A DNA stretch of 41,194 nt from Phellopilus nigrolimitatus (Eukaryota; Basidiomycota; Agaricomycetes; Hymenochaetales; Hymenochaetaceae), in assembly GCA_021029095.1 (NCBI GenBank), contig JAJOHG010000234.1, positions 1 through 41,194 on the forward strand, read 5' to 3'. A program made the position numbers and the translations under genes. Every line of letters begins with the position of its first letter. Position 1 is the stretch's first letter. Shown one piece after another: positions 31,188 through 41,194 of the stretch. The notes below the pieces were generated by a model. It did not search any database. It was not told where the DNA came from and worked only from the letters and a program-made list of their open reading frames with translations.

Positions 31188-34061
31188 ATGCAGATGATAT
31201 CCGATTTCTCTCAGTTCGAGACTGGGGAGTCGACGCAAAGGCACAAAAGTAGGAGCAAAGCATGTTTACATTGTAGGTTCGTGTCTTCTCTTGCTTCTTC
31301 CCAATGCACGGTGCTCAACTACCTCCGACACTTTGATCAGGCGCCGGAAAATGGTGAGTGATGGACTGTCCGGTCTTTGGGGCGCCCAATTACTTCTGCA
31401 CAAATAACACCCTGTTGGATCAACGCGTGTTGAGTAAACGCTAACGCCGCCTTTCATTTCTCTATAGCGATGCGATGGCGCAAAGCCTTCTTGCAACCAG
31501 TGCATTCGCGCTGAGCGTAATGAGGAATGCGAATACGACGATGGTGTGACAAAAACAGGCACTAAAGTGCTTTACGAGCGGCTCGCGCACCTCGAGAAGC
31601 GCTATCGCGATCTTCATGCGAGCAAAGAAAGCTCACAGCGTGGTGGCGGTACTCGCAGCAATTCTGCCCCCGGAGACAGACATAGCAGGCGGAAAGGAGC
31701 GGCGAAAATGTCTAGTTCGAGCCGCCAAGATACGCATCAAACCTTAGCATTCTCTAGCTACGACACCGTCCCCGTCAACGGACACATGTCGCAACCCTTT
31801 CGCGCTGCGAGCTCGCGGTCCAGCTCCCGCTCCCACTCAAGCTCGCGTTCCGAAAACTCAGCTCTGAGTCTCACGCCTCCGTCGTGCGACATGTCGTACA
31901 CTCAAACCAATTATCCTCATACCCATTTCTCTGGAGAAGGCCGAAATTTGGGCATAGAACACGAGCAGGTCTTTTCCCAAATTCTTCCTCTACAGGACGA
32001 TATGTCCTTGGACCTGTCGTACAGCCCAATGGCGGGGACGCTGGGGTTCGATGTTCCGCGCGGCTCGGGTACTGCAGCTAATCTCGAGTTGTCATCCGCA
32101 GCTCCTAGTACGTATTATGTTTTCTTCTACAAATGAATTCACTGATATAACGGCATAATTTGATTTGTAGTACCACCGTTACCCATGTTTGAAAGAGAAT
32201 TGCCACGGCCAGCTGTAGAACACATGTAAGCACCTTGATCGAGCCGGCAAGAACTCGTTCTAAGTTTTTTATTTTATTTTATTTTTAGGATCGATCTCTT
32301 TGTTACTCATTCACAACAAACCGGGATAACGTTGCTTCCTTTAGATCTCACCGATCTGTCGAACTTGAAGATCCCCACAGACTGTATCGCTAATTGTATT
32401 TTCCTTTGGGGTGCACACTTTTCCAAAGACGAAGCACTTCACGCACTCAAGGAGCACTTCCTTCAGCGCGCGCTCGCCACATTGCCCGCGCTCCTCCACG
32501 ATCCCCTCGGAATCACTCAGGGCGTGGTACATCCGCAGAATCACTCCCGAACAAACATGGCATGTGCAATCGCAGCGAGTACGATACTCGCCACATACTT
32601 TTTCGCGCACGGCCGCAACCTCGAAGGCTCGTACCACGCGAACACCGCCGCGCAGCTTGCCCTGTGTGCAGGCCTGCATCATTCGCCTAACCCAGTAGCT
32701 GTATGCGTAAACGCCGACATGCGCGAGCAGAAAAATACCTTGGGGATCGAGTCCGCGATGGGGATACCGATGAGTCCGACTGGCTCTGGGGGCGGGCCCA
32801 GCGAGGACCTCCTACCGCCGCCGAAAAACCAGAGCGATGCGCTTGAGCGCCTGCACAAGTTCTGGAATGTGTTCGTGCTCGACCGGAGCTGGAGCGCGGC
32901 AGGGGGGCTGCCTGCGCCAAGCTGGCGGTGGGGTTCAAGCCTCGGCGGGATCACCGACGCACAGAACGGGAAGGGCGCAAAAACTGTGATTACTTCCCCG
33001 TGGCCGGAAGACTGGGGGCTGCTGGTTGTATGCATTTATCATCCATTTTTTGAAAATCCCTAGACTGACGTCGTTTCTCGTCTAGTTGGAGGACCGCGAA
33101 AATACGTTTCAAATGTCCAGGGCATCGGCTTCGTCTATGGCAGCTTCGAGCGCTCCAGTGGATGATTTCCTGATGGGCGTGGATACGCGACCCACCAAGT
33201 CTGTTCTACAACTGAGAGCAAAGAGTGCTGCATTATACGAGGCTGCGACTCGTATCACGGCATTGCGCAATCCATGTAATGAGTTTCAGTCACTATGAGA
33301 GTCCCGTCGCTCACTACTACCTACAGACGACAGGAGCTCCTGCCACGACGCAAACTTCACATCGCTCCAGCGCACCCTGAGCGTCTTCGCCAAATCACTC
33401 ATGCCGATCCCCGCGCATGACTTCCGCGCGCCGTCATTCTCTAAGTGCACGCTGTATACGACCCACAGCATGGCGCACGCGTCGATCATCCGCCTCAATT
33501 TTGCGCTTGCGGGAAAGGCATACGCGGAGGGCCTCGTCGACCGCCCGAGCGCCATCATTTCGCGCGTCGGCGCCGTCGCGCCCGAGCTCCAGATGCAGAC
33601 GGTGCTCGAGGGTCTTCTCGGCTACGAACAAGTGTACGGGCTCGACGGCGTCAATTCAAACGTCAACGGGCAGGCTCGGCCGAACGTCATGATGGAAGAT
33701 CGCTCCGTTGGCCAGTGTGCCGGTATCGCAGCCGCGGCGGTCGATAAGTGCTTCGCTTCTGCGCGTGAAATTGTCCGCATCGTCAGCTGCATCGCTCCAG
33801 CTGATTACACATTCTTGGAGCCGGTTGTCGGTGTGAGCATGTCAGATCTTGTCTCGTATCTACCTAGTATATTAACGATGCTTTTTAAAATCATTCATCC
33901 AGTCTTGCTGGACTCTCGCATCTCAAGTCTTACTCCGGGAGCTTGAGCGCATTGACACAGCTGAGTCCCAGGCGCCGGATAAAGCCAGACTCATTTCAGA
34001 AATAGACGCTCTTATAAAAGGCCTAAGGTATCTCGGAGCGGTGTTTCCTATAGGTGGTTAG
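31188..34061 (+). CDS. Zn2Cys6 fungal transcription factor
   Basis: DNA-binding regulator with a Gal4-type zinc cluster and a fungal-specific middle domain. Eight exons (31188-31276, 31341-31353, 31468-32107, 32171-32225, 32289-33024, 33086-33275, 33327-33832, 33903-34061) give 795 aa. The cluster (residues about 24-55) has spacing C-x2-C-x6-C-x6-C-x2-C-x8-C: ACLHCRRRKMRCDG, then SCNQC, then EEC. It is encoded across three exons, the middle one of 13 nt (RRKM). A coiled-coil linker (VLYERLAHLEKRYRDLH) follows, then a Ser-rich region, and the fungal_trans domain with HAFTRANS-like landmarks (LALCAGLHH, KFWNVFVLDRSWS). The start at 31188 is the first ATG after an in-frame TAA. Target genes unknown. 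Confidence 0.9.
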
Positions 34062-36187
34062 TTTCCCATACCTTGCCTTGTCTGAAATAATTATTGGCTG
34101 ACTTAAAATATGTTGTCTATGTTTAGACACGCAAGCCCAAAAAGTCGCCCTAAAGCTTAGTGGTCTTACCGGCCTCGAGCCTCGGGCTTGACGCTTGATA
34201 TATAAACAGACGGTATAATTAACGCCGACTCGGATACTCTGCCTTATCATACAGCAGTATTGCTAATTATCTCTACGACTTCTTCATACTTATTCGAGAC
34301 AGAATTTCTGATTCATCTTCAGTGTCTTAGACTTACCATGTATCCATTGCACCTTTGTAATGCCCATCTAGAACATCATCATCAGAACTCATGGAATTGA
34401 TACACATAGGAGATTGTAGAATAGAAGCTTTTGTAAACTTGGATTGTATGTACTTGCCACTTATTACGATCATGTTCAATGGATACCCCTGGCCCTTTCC
34501 TTCGCTAGTTTCATTCGTAGAATAGAGTGTACACTTGGCTTATGCAATCCCTAAGAATTAGGCATCAATAACCTGGAGTCACCTGCAAGGAGACGAAAGA
34601 GCGGTGATGCGAAAACCGGTGATGTCTAAATTGTGTAGAAGCGCTATGCTCTTCGCGATTGCAAATTTTCTGTGATTGATCCAGAGCAGTGCTAGCGCAA
34701 GTTATTTCAGCATCGGTTGTCGCTGGCGGGTTAAGTCGTAAATCTGGTGAGTCATGATCGGTACTCCGAGAGTGCGGGGTAAAGCATTCTAGAAGTGCTT
34801 ACGGGGTAAAATAACGTTGTAAGGGTGCGAAAAGCTCAGAGGCGCCGTCATCGCGGAGAGGCTCGGGCTCCGTCAGGCCCTGTAGGTGGTTTATCGTAAA
34901 GGATACGATGCACTGATATGGGCGCTAATTGTATGGTTTCCCTGGCTTTCAAGTAAGTAACCAGTTGAGAATAAACTGTATACCGTTGTGGGCTTGTCGG
35001 GTCTCTACTACGTGCCGACCTGATCATTGTCAAATTCGGAAGGATCGTCGTTCATCATGGACACACAGCGGGAATTTAAAAATAAAAATAAAGTAACCAA
35101 CTCATCTCTACAGAAACCTGAAGCTACCGAGTATTCTGCAACCGTGAATATAGTATGCGGCCAACAAAATTCTCGTGTTAGAATGCTAAATACAAGGTCT
35201 GGATAATTGCCGCTTAAAGTGCGAGACTGTGGCTGATACCAAAGCAAGCATTTGATAGAGACCGCCACGGGATCAATTTCAGCGCTCAGCTTTCGGCGGG
35301 GTCATGCATTGACTTCGGTCTGACTATACACTGTTGAAGGAAAACAGAGTTCTCAAATCCAGAAGTGTCTGCGCGTCCTCCGAAAGTCAATTCAAGCAGA
35401 ATTCGTGAGGTCAGATTCCAGGGACAAGCATGTAAGCTAGACGCTCAGCGCCGAATGTACCGATCTCATGCAGCGGACTTCTCCGCGCTCCATTGAGTTT
35501 CGAATATCTACTTCGGATAGATGGAAGACCGCTCAGGTTGCCTTCGAGCAGCTTCTTAGATCGTGGCTCAAGCCCGGAAGTCCCGCCACTGCTTCGTTGT
35601 TCACTGTAGCGCGGACGCAACCCGAAGAAGCGATCCGCTCAGAGTTGGTGTTCAGCCATCAGTGCATGTTAAGCGCTAGTCCCGCAGAGAACTTCCGCAA
35701 AACATATAGTACGCAGAGCAGACAATTGATCATCATGATTGAGAAAAGCAATCACTGAATCTCCGGAGTATAATCTTGGCTGCGAAAGAGACAAAGCAGG
35801 AACAGTTTGGAGGTAGCGGCATTACATACATTTTGTTTGCGGTATGATCTAGTCGGCACAGAAAGCGTTAGCGTAGATAGGATAACTGAAGGGTATCGTA
35901 ATCGAGTCATCACGGTGATAGCAAAGCAAATGCCTGAAACCTGGTTTGTTGTCCATTTCTTACTGAGCGCTCAAGATTAGGATTCGGAATATACGATTAC
36001 GGCCTACACTCTAAAATAAGCCCTTGTTATGGAGAGTGAGGAATGTATTAGATTGTGCCCAAAGTACAACATGAAGAGTCCGAGTATACCAAATTGAATT
36101 TGTATAGCGTTATATAGCAAGTTAGCTCTGTCATTATCACCCTTCACGCTCAATCTCCAGCCGGTTCGCGATGGCAAGCCGAAAGGA
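34062..36187. other. Two-kilobase intergenic region
   Basis: Between the 3' ends of the transcription factor (+) and the CUE protein (-). AT-richer than coding DNA. ORFs (largest 96 codons, 35468-35758, +) show no domain or splice partner. Nothing else recognised. Confidence 0.4.
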
Positions 36188-37072
36188 TCAGCCAGACTCG
36201 GCTTTCGAAGCAGCTTCCTGCTGCGATAGCATCCGTCTAGCCAATACGTATCAGACAAATTCATCGAGACACTCAACACACGTGAACGCATAGTGAAAGG
36301 AAAGAAACAAAGGGGAAAGACGCACTGTCTAGCAGCTAAAATCATTTGCGCCTTGCGCTCTTTCAAACTCTGCTCCCGCCTCTCCGGCGTCGCTTCCCAT
36401 GCTGTCTTCCCGCCGGCCGCTTCTGGATTCTCAATGTTCGGAGTAGCTTCAAGCCGAGTTTCGAGATGGAAGCGCGATATAAGGGATGCAGATTTTGCAG
36501 AGGACGGGCCAGCGATGGCACTCGAGGTCCCAGTAGGTGCGCGGGCTCCGGGCGCGACTGCTGGATGCGTGATTTGAGATTGCTGTTCAGACCGTGGGTA
36601 GACACGGTAGTAAGTCGCGGGTGGCTATTTTGCACCGAAGAGAGTGTAAGAAGAGAGCGCGGCGACGAGAAACAATCAGAGACGTACTGCGTCGAGGTAC
36701 CCACGCTCAATAATCTTGTTTGTCGTAAGCTCGACATTGCCTGTCCGGAGGAGGTCGTAACGGATGTTGTCCCTTAAGACTTGTGTGAGCGACGCGTGCT
36801 GGAGCAGCACTCAACACGTACTTGGGCATGTCTGGAAACATGGTTGAGATGGTTTCGAGCTGAACGGCAACGTCTCTTGCGTCAGCGGTACTACTTTTGC
36901 TAAATACACACACCAGAACTATGCTCACCATCTCCGGAGTCACATCCTTTGGTCTGAAGCCGAGGGCGGCGCGAACTTTCTTGTCTTCGGGAGACTCGTT
37001 GCTGGCCGTCGCCCAACGTATAACAAATACGATGACAGCGAGGGCAACTACGACGTTGACGACTTCACTCAT
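36188..37072 (-). CDS. CUE-domain membrane protein (Cue1/AMFR-like)
   Basis: Probable ER membrane ubiquitin-binding protein. Five exons on the minus strand (37072-36929, 36859-36822, 36772-36688, 36624-36326, 36236-36188) give 204 aa. An N-terminal transmembrane segment (VVNVVVALAVIVFVIRWA, residues 4-21) is followed by the CUE domain: VTPEMLETISTMFPDMPK then NIRYDLLRTGNVELTTNKII, with the MFP and LL motifs that bind ubiquitin. The C-terminal half is Ser/Ala/Pro-rich and ends in a basic helix (RREQSLKERKAQMILAARQR). In yeast, Cue1 recruits the E2 Ubc7 for ER-associated degradation. Whether this protein has an E2-binding region is not evident. The last exon was chosen because it continues the helix in frame. 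Confidence 0.85.
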
Positions 37073-37562
37073 TGATTTTGGCTTGACCTTTAAGTTGCCC
37101 TCGTTGCCCTCGATGGTCAGAATTTCGGTCGAGGAATGACACTGATGTCGCGTGGCGGAGTATGTGTAATGTGACACAGCTTTCCACAGCGTTATATCCT
37201 CAAATATAGGGTTTTGCACTACAATCATGGAAATGAAGTAAATAAATCATCCAAGAGACCTGAAATTTTAACATTGCATATATACGATACATACATGTAC
37301 ATCTAAAAAATGGTGCAAGGTGCGACTGTTGTGCCAAATAGAAAATGTGGCTCGAAATAAAGTGTGACAATTCTCCTTCTTAAATGGGGATAGGCATACT
37401 TATTTGGGTTCCTGCCAGTGAGCCTCGCGGCCGCGAGGCAAAGGCGTGGCCGACATCGACGATGAGTACCGCGCTCGACTCTTGTCTATTCTCCGTCATC
37501 ATATAATTCCTCTGGCGCGGCATTTATTTTCGATCTTGTACTCTACTGCCTAATGGAACTTG
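37073..37562. promoter_or_regulatory. Shared upstream region of the CUE (-) and NYN (+) genes
   Basis: 490 bp between divergent starts. AT-rich centre (about 37200-37380) without TATAAAA in a useful place. No ORF. Confidence 0.45.
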
Positions 37563-39490
37563 ATGATGGACAGAAATTCAGACACTACCACGCTCTCTCC
37601 GACCCCCTTCAGTCCTTTCTCCTCCACGCACTCATTTGGCAGTGAAGGCGGGACTTCTGACGGTGAGGGATTTAAAAAATCGGATTTGGAAATGCATCTG
37701 ATTTGTATTGTAGAACCCGCCGATCTTGGACAGCTTGCAGCAGTCTTTGAAGTGTTACGCACAGAGTACCAGCCGCGCACGCAACCGCCCGCCATCCCGC
37801 GAGCCGGCACCCCGACATCCTCCTTACTTGTCTCACCATCAGACGGAGAAGAAGCACCGTTGATTGTCTGGTCGCAGGACAATGTAGCAGAATTCATTCC
37901 TGACTCTGCCGTAGATTCGTGCTCGTACTCTGAAGACGAGATCGACATTGACGAAGAGAACGGGGACGGGATCGACCAGCCCTCGCTCGGTTATCTTGAT
38001 GGTGTGCTCGGATTCCTCGCCACCGAACGCGCAAAATTCGCCGCACAACGTGAAGCGGGTGTACGCGGCGGGGCGTCCTCACAGTCGCAAGCGTCAACGA
38101 GCGAGAATGCATGGCGGCACGTCATCGAACCTCGCCGCAAGCGTCGAAGGAAACGCGGAAAGCAAAATGGAACAAGCATCAGTGCGAGCGGGAGTGGTAA
38201 TGCAGACGGCGATGCCGATGCGGAGGGTGCTGTGACGCCCGTAGGAGACATGCTAGACAATTCGTCGTCGGGCGAGTACTGGTCGCACGGAAAGTCAATG
38301 CCAGCGACGCCTCCTCATGGAACAAGCCTCCGTCTGCGTAAGATTAACGGAAAAGGCAAGGAACCGATGACAGTCACTATTCCCGGCACATCCTCGACTA
38401 TACCCGTGCATCCCAAGCTCTCGCACAGCCGATCGACGCCCAGTCTGCGTGTAACAATCCCTTCACCACCGGATGCGCGTGTGCTTCGTCTAAGGACTCT
38501 CGCGACAAAACTGCGTATGCTTTTCGTGGAGGATGCTCGGACGCTATCTTCCGTTCTGTTGAACGATGTGCCCGAAGAAGACGGCTTCATCGACCCACGA
38601 GGTCGGCCACCAGAAGGCGATGATACTCTTATTCACGTTTTCATTGACCAGTATGTAGTCTCTCTCCTCCCCTTCCCCTGACACTTATCGCGGGCAGCTC
38701 GAATATCCTCATTGGCTTCCTGAATCACCTCCGGCGCTTCCCCGTGCACCCGTCTCGACGGTCGAAAACACACCTGTCGCATGCCGCGCTGACCCTCGTA
38801 CTTGAGCGTGGGCGGCCGATCACGCGGCGTGTTCTCGCGACGTCCTCACCCTTGTACCAGCCAATGGAGGGAGCGGAGCGTCTCGGCTACGAAGTACGCG
38901 TGTATGCTCGCGTGCCAGACCTGGGAGACGGATTGGACCGGGCTGTACGCGAGGCAACGAAAGTAAAGAGGACCACGAGCGGAAGCACAAACGCAGACTC
39001 TGACCCAGGCCCACCGGTCGCTGTTCCTAAGAGCACCGTTCAGGGACATGACCAGGGCCACTCGCGCAGTGCATCCTTGACAATGCATCCCAATGCAAGC
39101 TCTAGCTCTAGCTCCATCGCGGGCATGAGCGCGGCCCGGGTCCGATACCGTGAGCAGGGCGTGGATGAACTACTGCAGCTGAAATTGCATCAGGCGCTCG
39201 CGGACGCAGACACACCGCCACCAACCGGGGCAACGATTGTGCTCGCGACAGGCGATGGGAATGCCGGACAGTTCAATGCGGATGGTTTTCTCGGTGCAGT
39301 GCGCACCGCTCTGCGTAAGGGCTGGCGCGTCGAGCTGTATGCGTGGGAATATGGCCTGAGCCGGGCGTGGGCAAAGGAGTTCGGCGGTGCTTCGAGCGAC
39401 GGCAAAGGCCCTGCAGTCGAAGGCCCGTACGGTGATCGTTTCAAGATCATCGGTCTCGAGAAGTTCGCACAGGATCTGCTGGAGATCTGA
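37563..39490 (+). CDS. NYN-domain (PIN-like nuclease fold) protein
   Basis: Two exons (37563-38650, 38698-39490; 47-nt intron) give 626 aa. The first half is Ser/acidic-rich with a basic patch (EPRRKRRRKRGKQ, likely nuclear localisation). The NYN/PIN-like domain starts at the exon junction: IHVFIDHSNILIGFLNHLRR, then AALTLVLERGRPITRRVLAT, YEVRVYARVPD, REQGVDELLQLKLHQAL, TIVLATGDGNAGQF, GWRVELYAWEYGLSRAW. The conserved acids (FID, VDE, TGDGN) are present, so nuclease activity on RNA is plausible, as in MARF1 or LabA-type proteins. A Ser/Gly-rich insertion of about 75 residues splits the domain (38950-39130). The ATG at 37563 (ATGATG) is the first in frame. RNA target unknown. Confidence 0.85.
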
Positions 39491-40233
39491 CTTATAAGTA
39501 ACTGATGATTTGGTGCGAGGGAGTATGAAGACCAAGATTACGTTTTTAGTGAGTTGCACATACTTATGCATACGTGTTACGAAAGAATGGTTCATTGTAC
39601 AGTAGGCATATAATGAGGTATTGTATGGAAGTAAATTTATGACAGTAGTTTTCACCTGACCTTTTTTTTGTCGCGCAGTAAACCACTGGGGACTCCAAAA
39701 GAAAGAAAGCTCAATACCAACCACTCAGCGAGTAACGACAACCAGCAGCGTTGCAGTTTAAGTTCCTTGGCGTGCGGCACTTTTGTCTTCACCTTTCTTC
39801 AGAGGGAACCTACTCGACTTCAGCGAGTAGTTATAAACTTTCTCATTCGGAAGAAAGAAGAGCTGAGTTCATATTTCAGATTATTACTTGCAGAAGGATA
39901 CTTGCGTTTCTGGACAATGCGGAAAGGGGCGCCCGCCGACGTTCATTAATGATTGAGGGATACAACTGAATGAATTCAACATGCCGTAGCAGGTCCAAAC
40001 GACACCTTAGACGTTTTTGGCCTACGACTGGAAGCTTGATTTAAGACGAAACAGCAAGGGCGAACAAGAGAGATTGGACGATTAGGTCTCTTCCGAGTTT
40101 AACCTTAACATGAAAGTAAGCAAAGGTTCTACTACTCCCTGATCCGAGTCAATCAACATGAAATCCATCCATCTAAGCTAGAATAGTGACCAGCGAGCGG
40201 TGGGAAATCGTGATAACATGGGTGTCTATCGAC
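39491..40233. other. Intergenic region upstream of the small basic protein gene
   Basis: No ORF with coding character (longest 93 codons) and no recognised element. Confidence 0.4.
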
Positions 40234-40242
40234 TATATAAAA
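40234..40242 (+). promoter_or_regulatory. TATA box of the small basic protein gene
   Basis: TATATAAAA followed by a long CT-rich leader (about 40245-40330), a layout common in strongly expressed fungal genes. ATG 115 bp downstream of the box. Confidence 0.65.
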
Positions 40243-40356
40243 CCTTCCCCTCGCCCCGTTCTCCTTTGTCTCTCGTATTCTCAACCGCTTTCCCTCCTCT
40301 CTCATCTTCCTTGGCTGTCACTACCTGTTGTATCCCCTGTTGAGAACAAACACATC

Positions 40357-40925
40357 ATGACTGCGACTAAAACGGTCTCCTCATCGAGAACGCACAGTGT
40401 GTCCCGTAATGTCAATACCACCGGCAAGGTGCGCTAGTACTCTTTATTTGTTTATTATGAGTTGCGGACAACTGACTCCGGTGCGCTTAATATACGTAGC
40501 CAGCAGTTAAAGTGAATGCCACTCCCCCAAAGACAAGCGCCACAAATACTGTTACGCGTACGCACACGACTGTCCAGAAGGTCTGTCCTTGTATGTTTTC
40601 ATTCTCTGTGGCACATATTTATTCCCTTCGGCCTGTTTTTGCAATTTACCCGCACACACTACAGCATGTGGAGACGTACCGTATAACAGAACAGACCAAA
40701 CTATCTGGCACCAACCCGGTTCGTGCTATTGTTGGCTCTACGTCAACGAAAAGCAATGCCGGCAATGTCAGTAAATTCACTCTATGAGCTTTCCGTTTAA
40801 TTCTATTTCCTCTGCAGACACCTAGAGCAGTAAAGTCAAACCCGATGCCGAAAGCTCCCGCTCTCAAGTCTGCTGCGAATAAAACTACACCGGCGAAAGC
40901 AGCTGTGGTGAAAGCGTCGAAATAG
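40357..40925 (+). CDS. Small basic Ser/Thr/Lys-rich protein of unknown function
   Basis: Four exons (40357-40428, 40500-40580, 40665-40766, 40818-40925) give 120 aa. All three introns (71, 84, 51 nt) are phase 0 with good GT..AG ends. Each exon encodes a low-complexity Ser/Thr/Lys/Ala block, for example TVSSSRTHSVSRNVNTTGK and NTVTRTHTTVQK. The last 36 codons (KAPALKSAANKTTPAKAAVV) resemble the Lys/Ala/Pro-rich tail of histone H1, without a globular H1 domain. It has no signal peptide or membrane segment. Strongly basic, probably disordered; a nucleic-acid-binding or chromatin role is a guess from composition alone. No family recognised. Confidence 0.6.
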
Positions 40926-41194
40926 TATTTTGATCTGCGAGATATGCTTCGGCGTCTCTTCTGTGAGGCGCAGACCCCTCAGCATCAGCCTTTTGCGAGG
41001 TTCCACATCGACTTTATCCTGCTCTTTTGCAGGCTCATCGTATTGTCGATCAGACCTTCCTCTTTTGTATCCATCGCGACTATGCCGAAGGCGAGATTTG
41101 GAAGTTAAGCCTCGACCAATATGTAGTATCATGCCCTGTGTCACCGGTGTAAATATTTTGGTCCTTTACATTCGTACTTTTGCGTGGAGGAATG
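40926..41194. other. 3' flank and window end
   Basis: Downstream of the small basic protein gene. A minus-strand open frame passes through (about 41100-40836) but overlaps the gene's last exon; I do not accept it. No other feature seen. Confidence 0.35.

Noticed and set aside
36004..36217. Alternative last exon of the CUE protein running to 36004
   Set aside because: In frame, but after a few residues it becomes unlike any CUE-protein tail. The acceptor at 36237 gives a short exon that continues the conserved helix (ARQRMLSQQEAASK) and stops properly.
40836..41144. Minus-strand 102-codon frame at the window end
   Set aside because: Partly charged and protein-like, but it overlaps the last exon of the well-spliced small basic gene, has no domain, and no upstream exon could be found inside the window. 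It could be reconsidered with more sequence to the right.

Overview
The window looks like a piece of a filamentous basidiomycete (Agaricomycetes) nuclear genome. The genes are dense and cut by many short introns (about 50-90 bp, GT..AG). Exons are GC-rich and intergenic DNA is AT-richer. The protein families (OYE-type ene-reductase, Zn2Cys6/fungal_trans regulator, F-box protein, basidiomycete-style APH-like protein, UPF0187 bestrophin) and a Tf1-like Ty3/gypsy retroelement all fit. All gene models below were spliced by hand from the sequence. Exon phases close exactly in every main model.

1-8.2 kb is a transposon nest. A family of near-perfect palindromic (foldback) elements with CACTG-type ends occurs at least six times. 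One copy is split by a complete-looking 4.84-kb LTR retrotransposon (1591-6426) with two 405-bp LTRs identical by eye and a perfect TACAG target duplication. It carries a Tf1-type self-priming signal, a six-box CRE/ATF-like array in U3, a gag gene broken by one frameshift, and a textbook -1 ribosomal frameshift signal into pol. Pol holds protease, reverse transcriptase and RNase H but no integrase. Fragments of an unrecognised coiled-coil gene lie between the foldback copies.

8.4-22 kb: tRNA-Leu(CAG) with a mini-intron; a decayed inverted copy of an APH-like gene; a bestrophin (+) and an OYE-family ene-reductase (-) that converge; succinate dehydrogenase iron-sulfur subunit (+); the apparently intact APH-like pseudokinase (+); ribose-5-phosphate isomerase (-).

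22-41 kb: TFIIH subunit Tfb5 (+), divergent from the isomerase; an aldo-keto reductase with a C-terminal hydrophobic segment (-); an F-box protein (+); a Zn2Cys6 transcription factor (+); a CUE-domain membrane protein (-) divergent from a NYN-domain protein (+); and a small, very basic, Ser/Thr/Lys-rich protein (+).

The host genes do not form a pathway cluster. They are ordinary central-metabolism, transcription and ubiquitin-linked genes. The novel material is in the first 10 kb: the retroelement's regulatory signals and missing integrase, the foldback cluster, and the inverted pseudogene.
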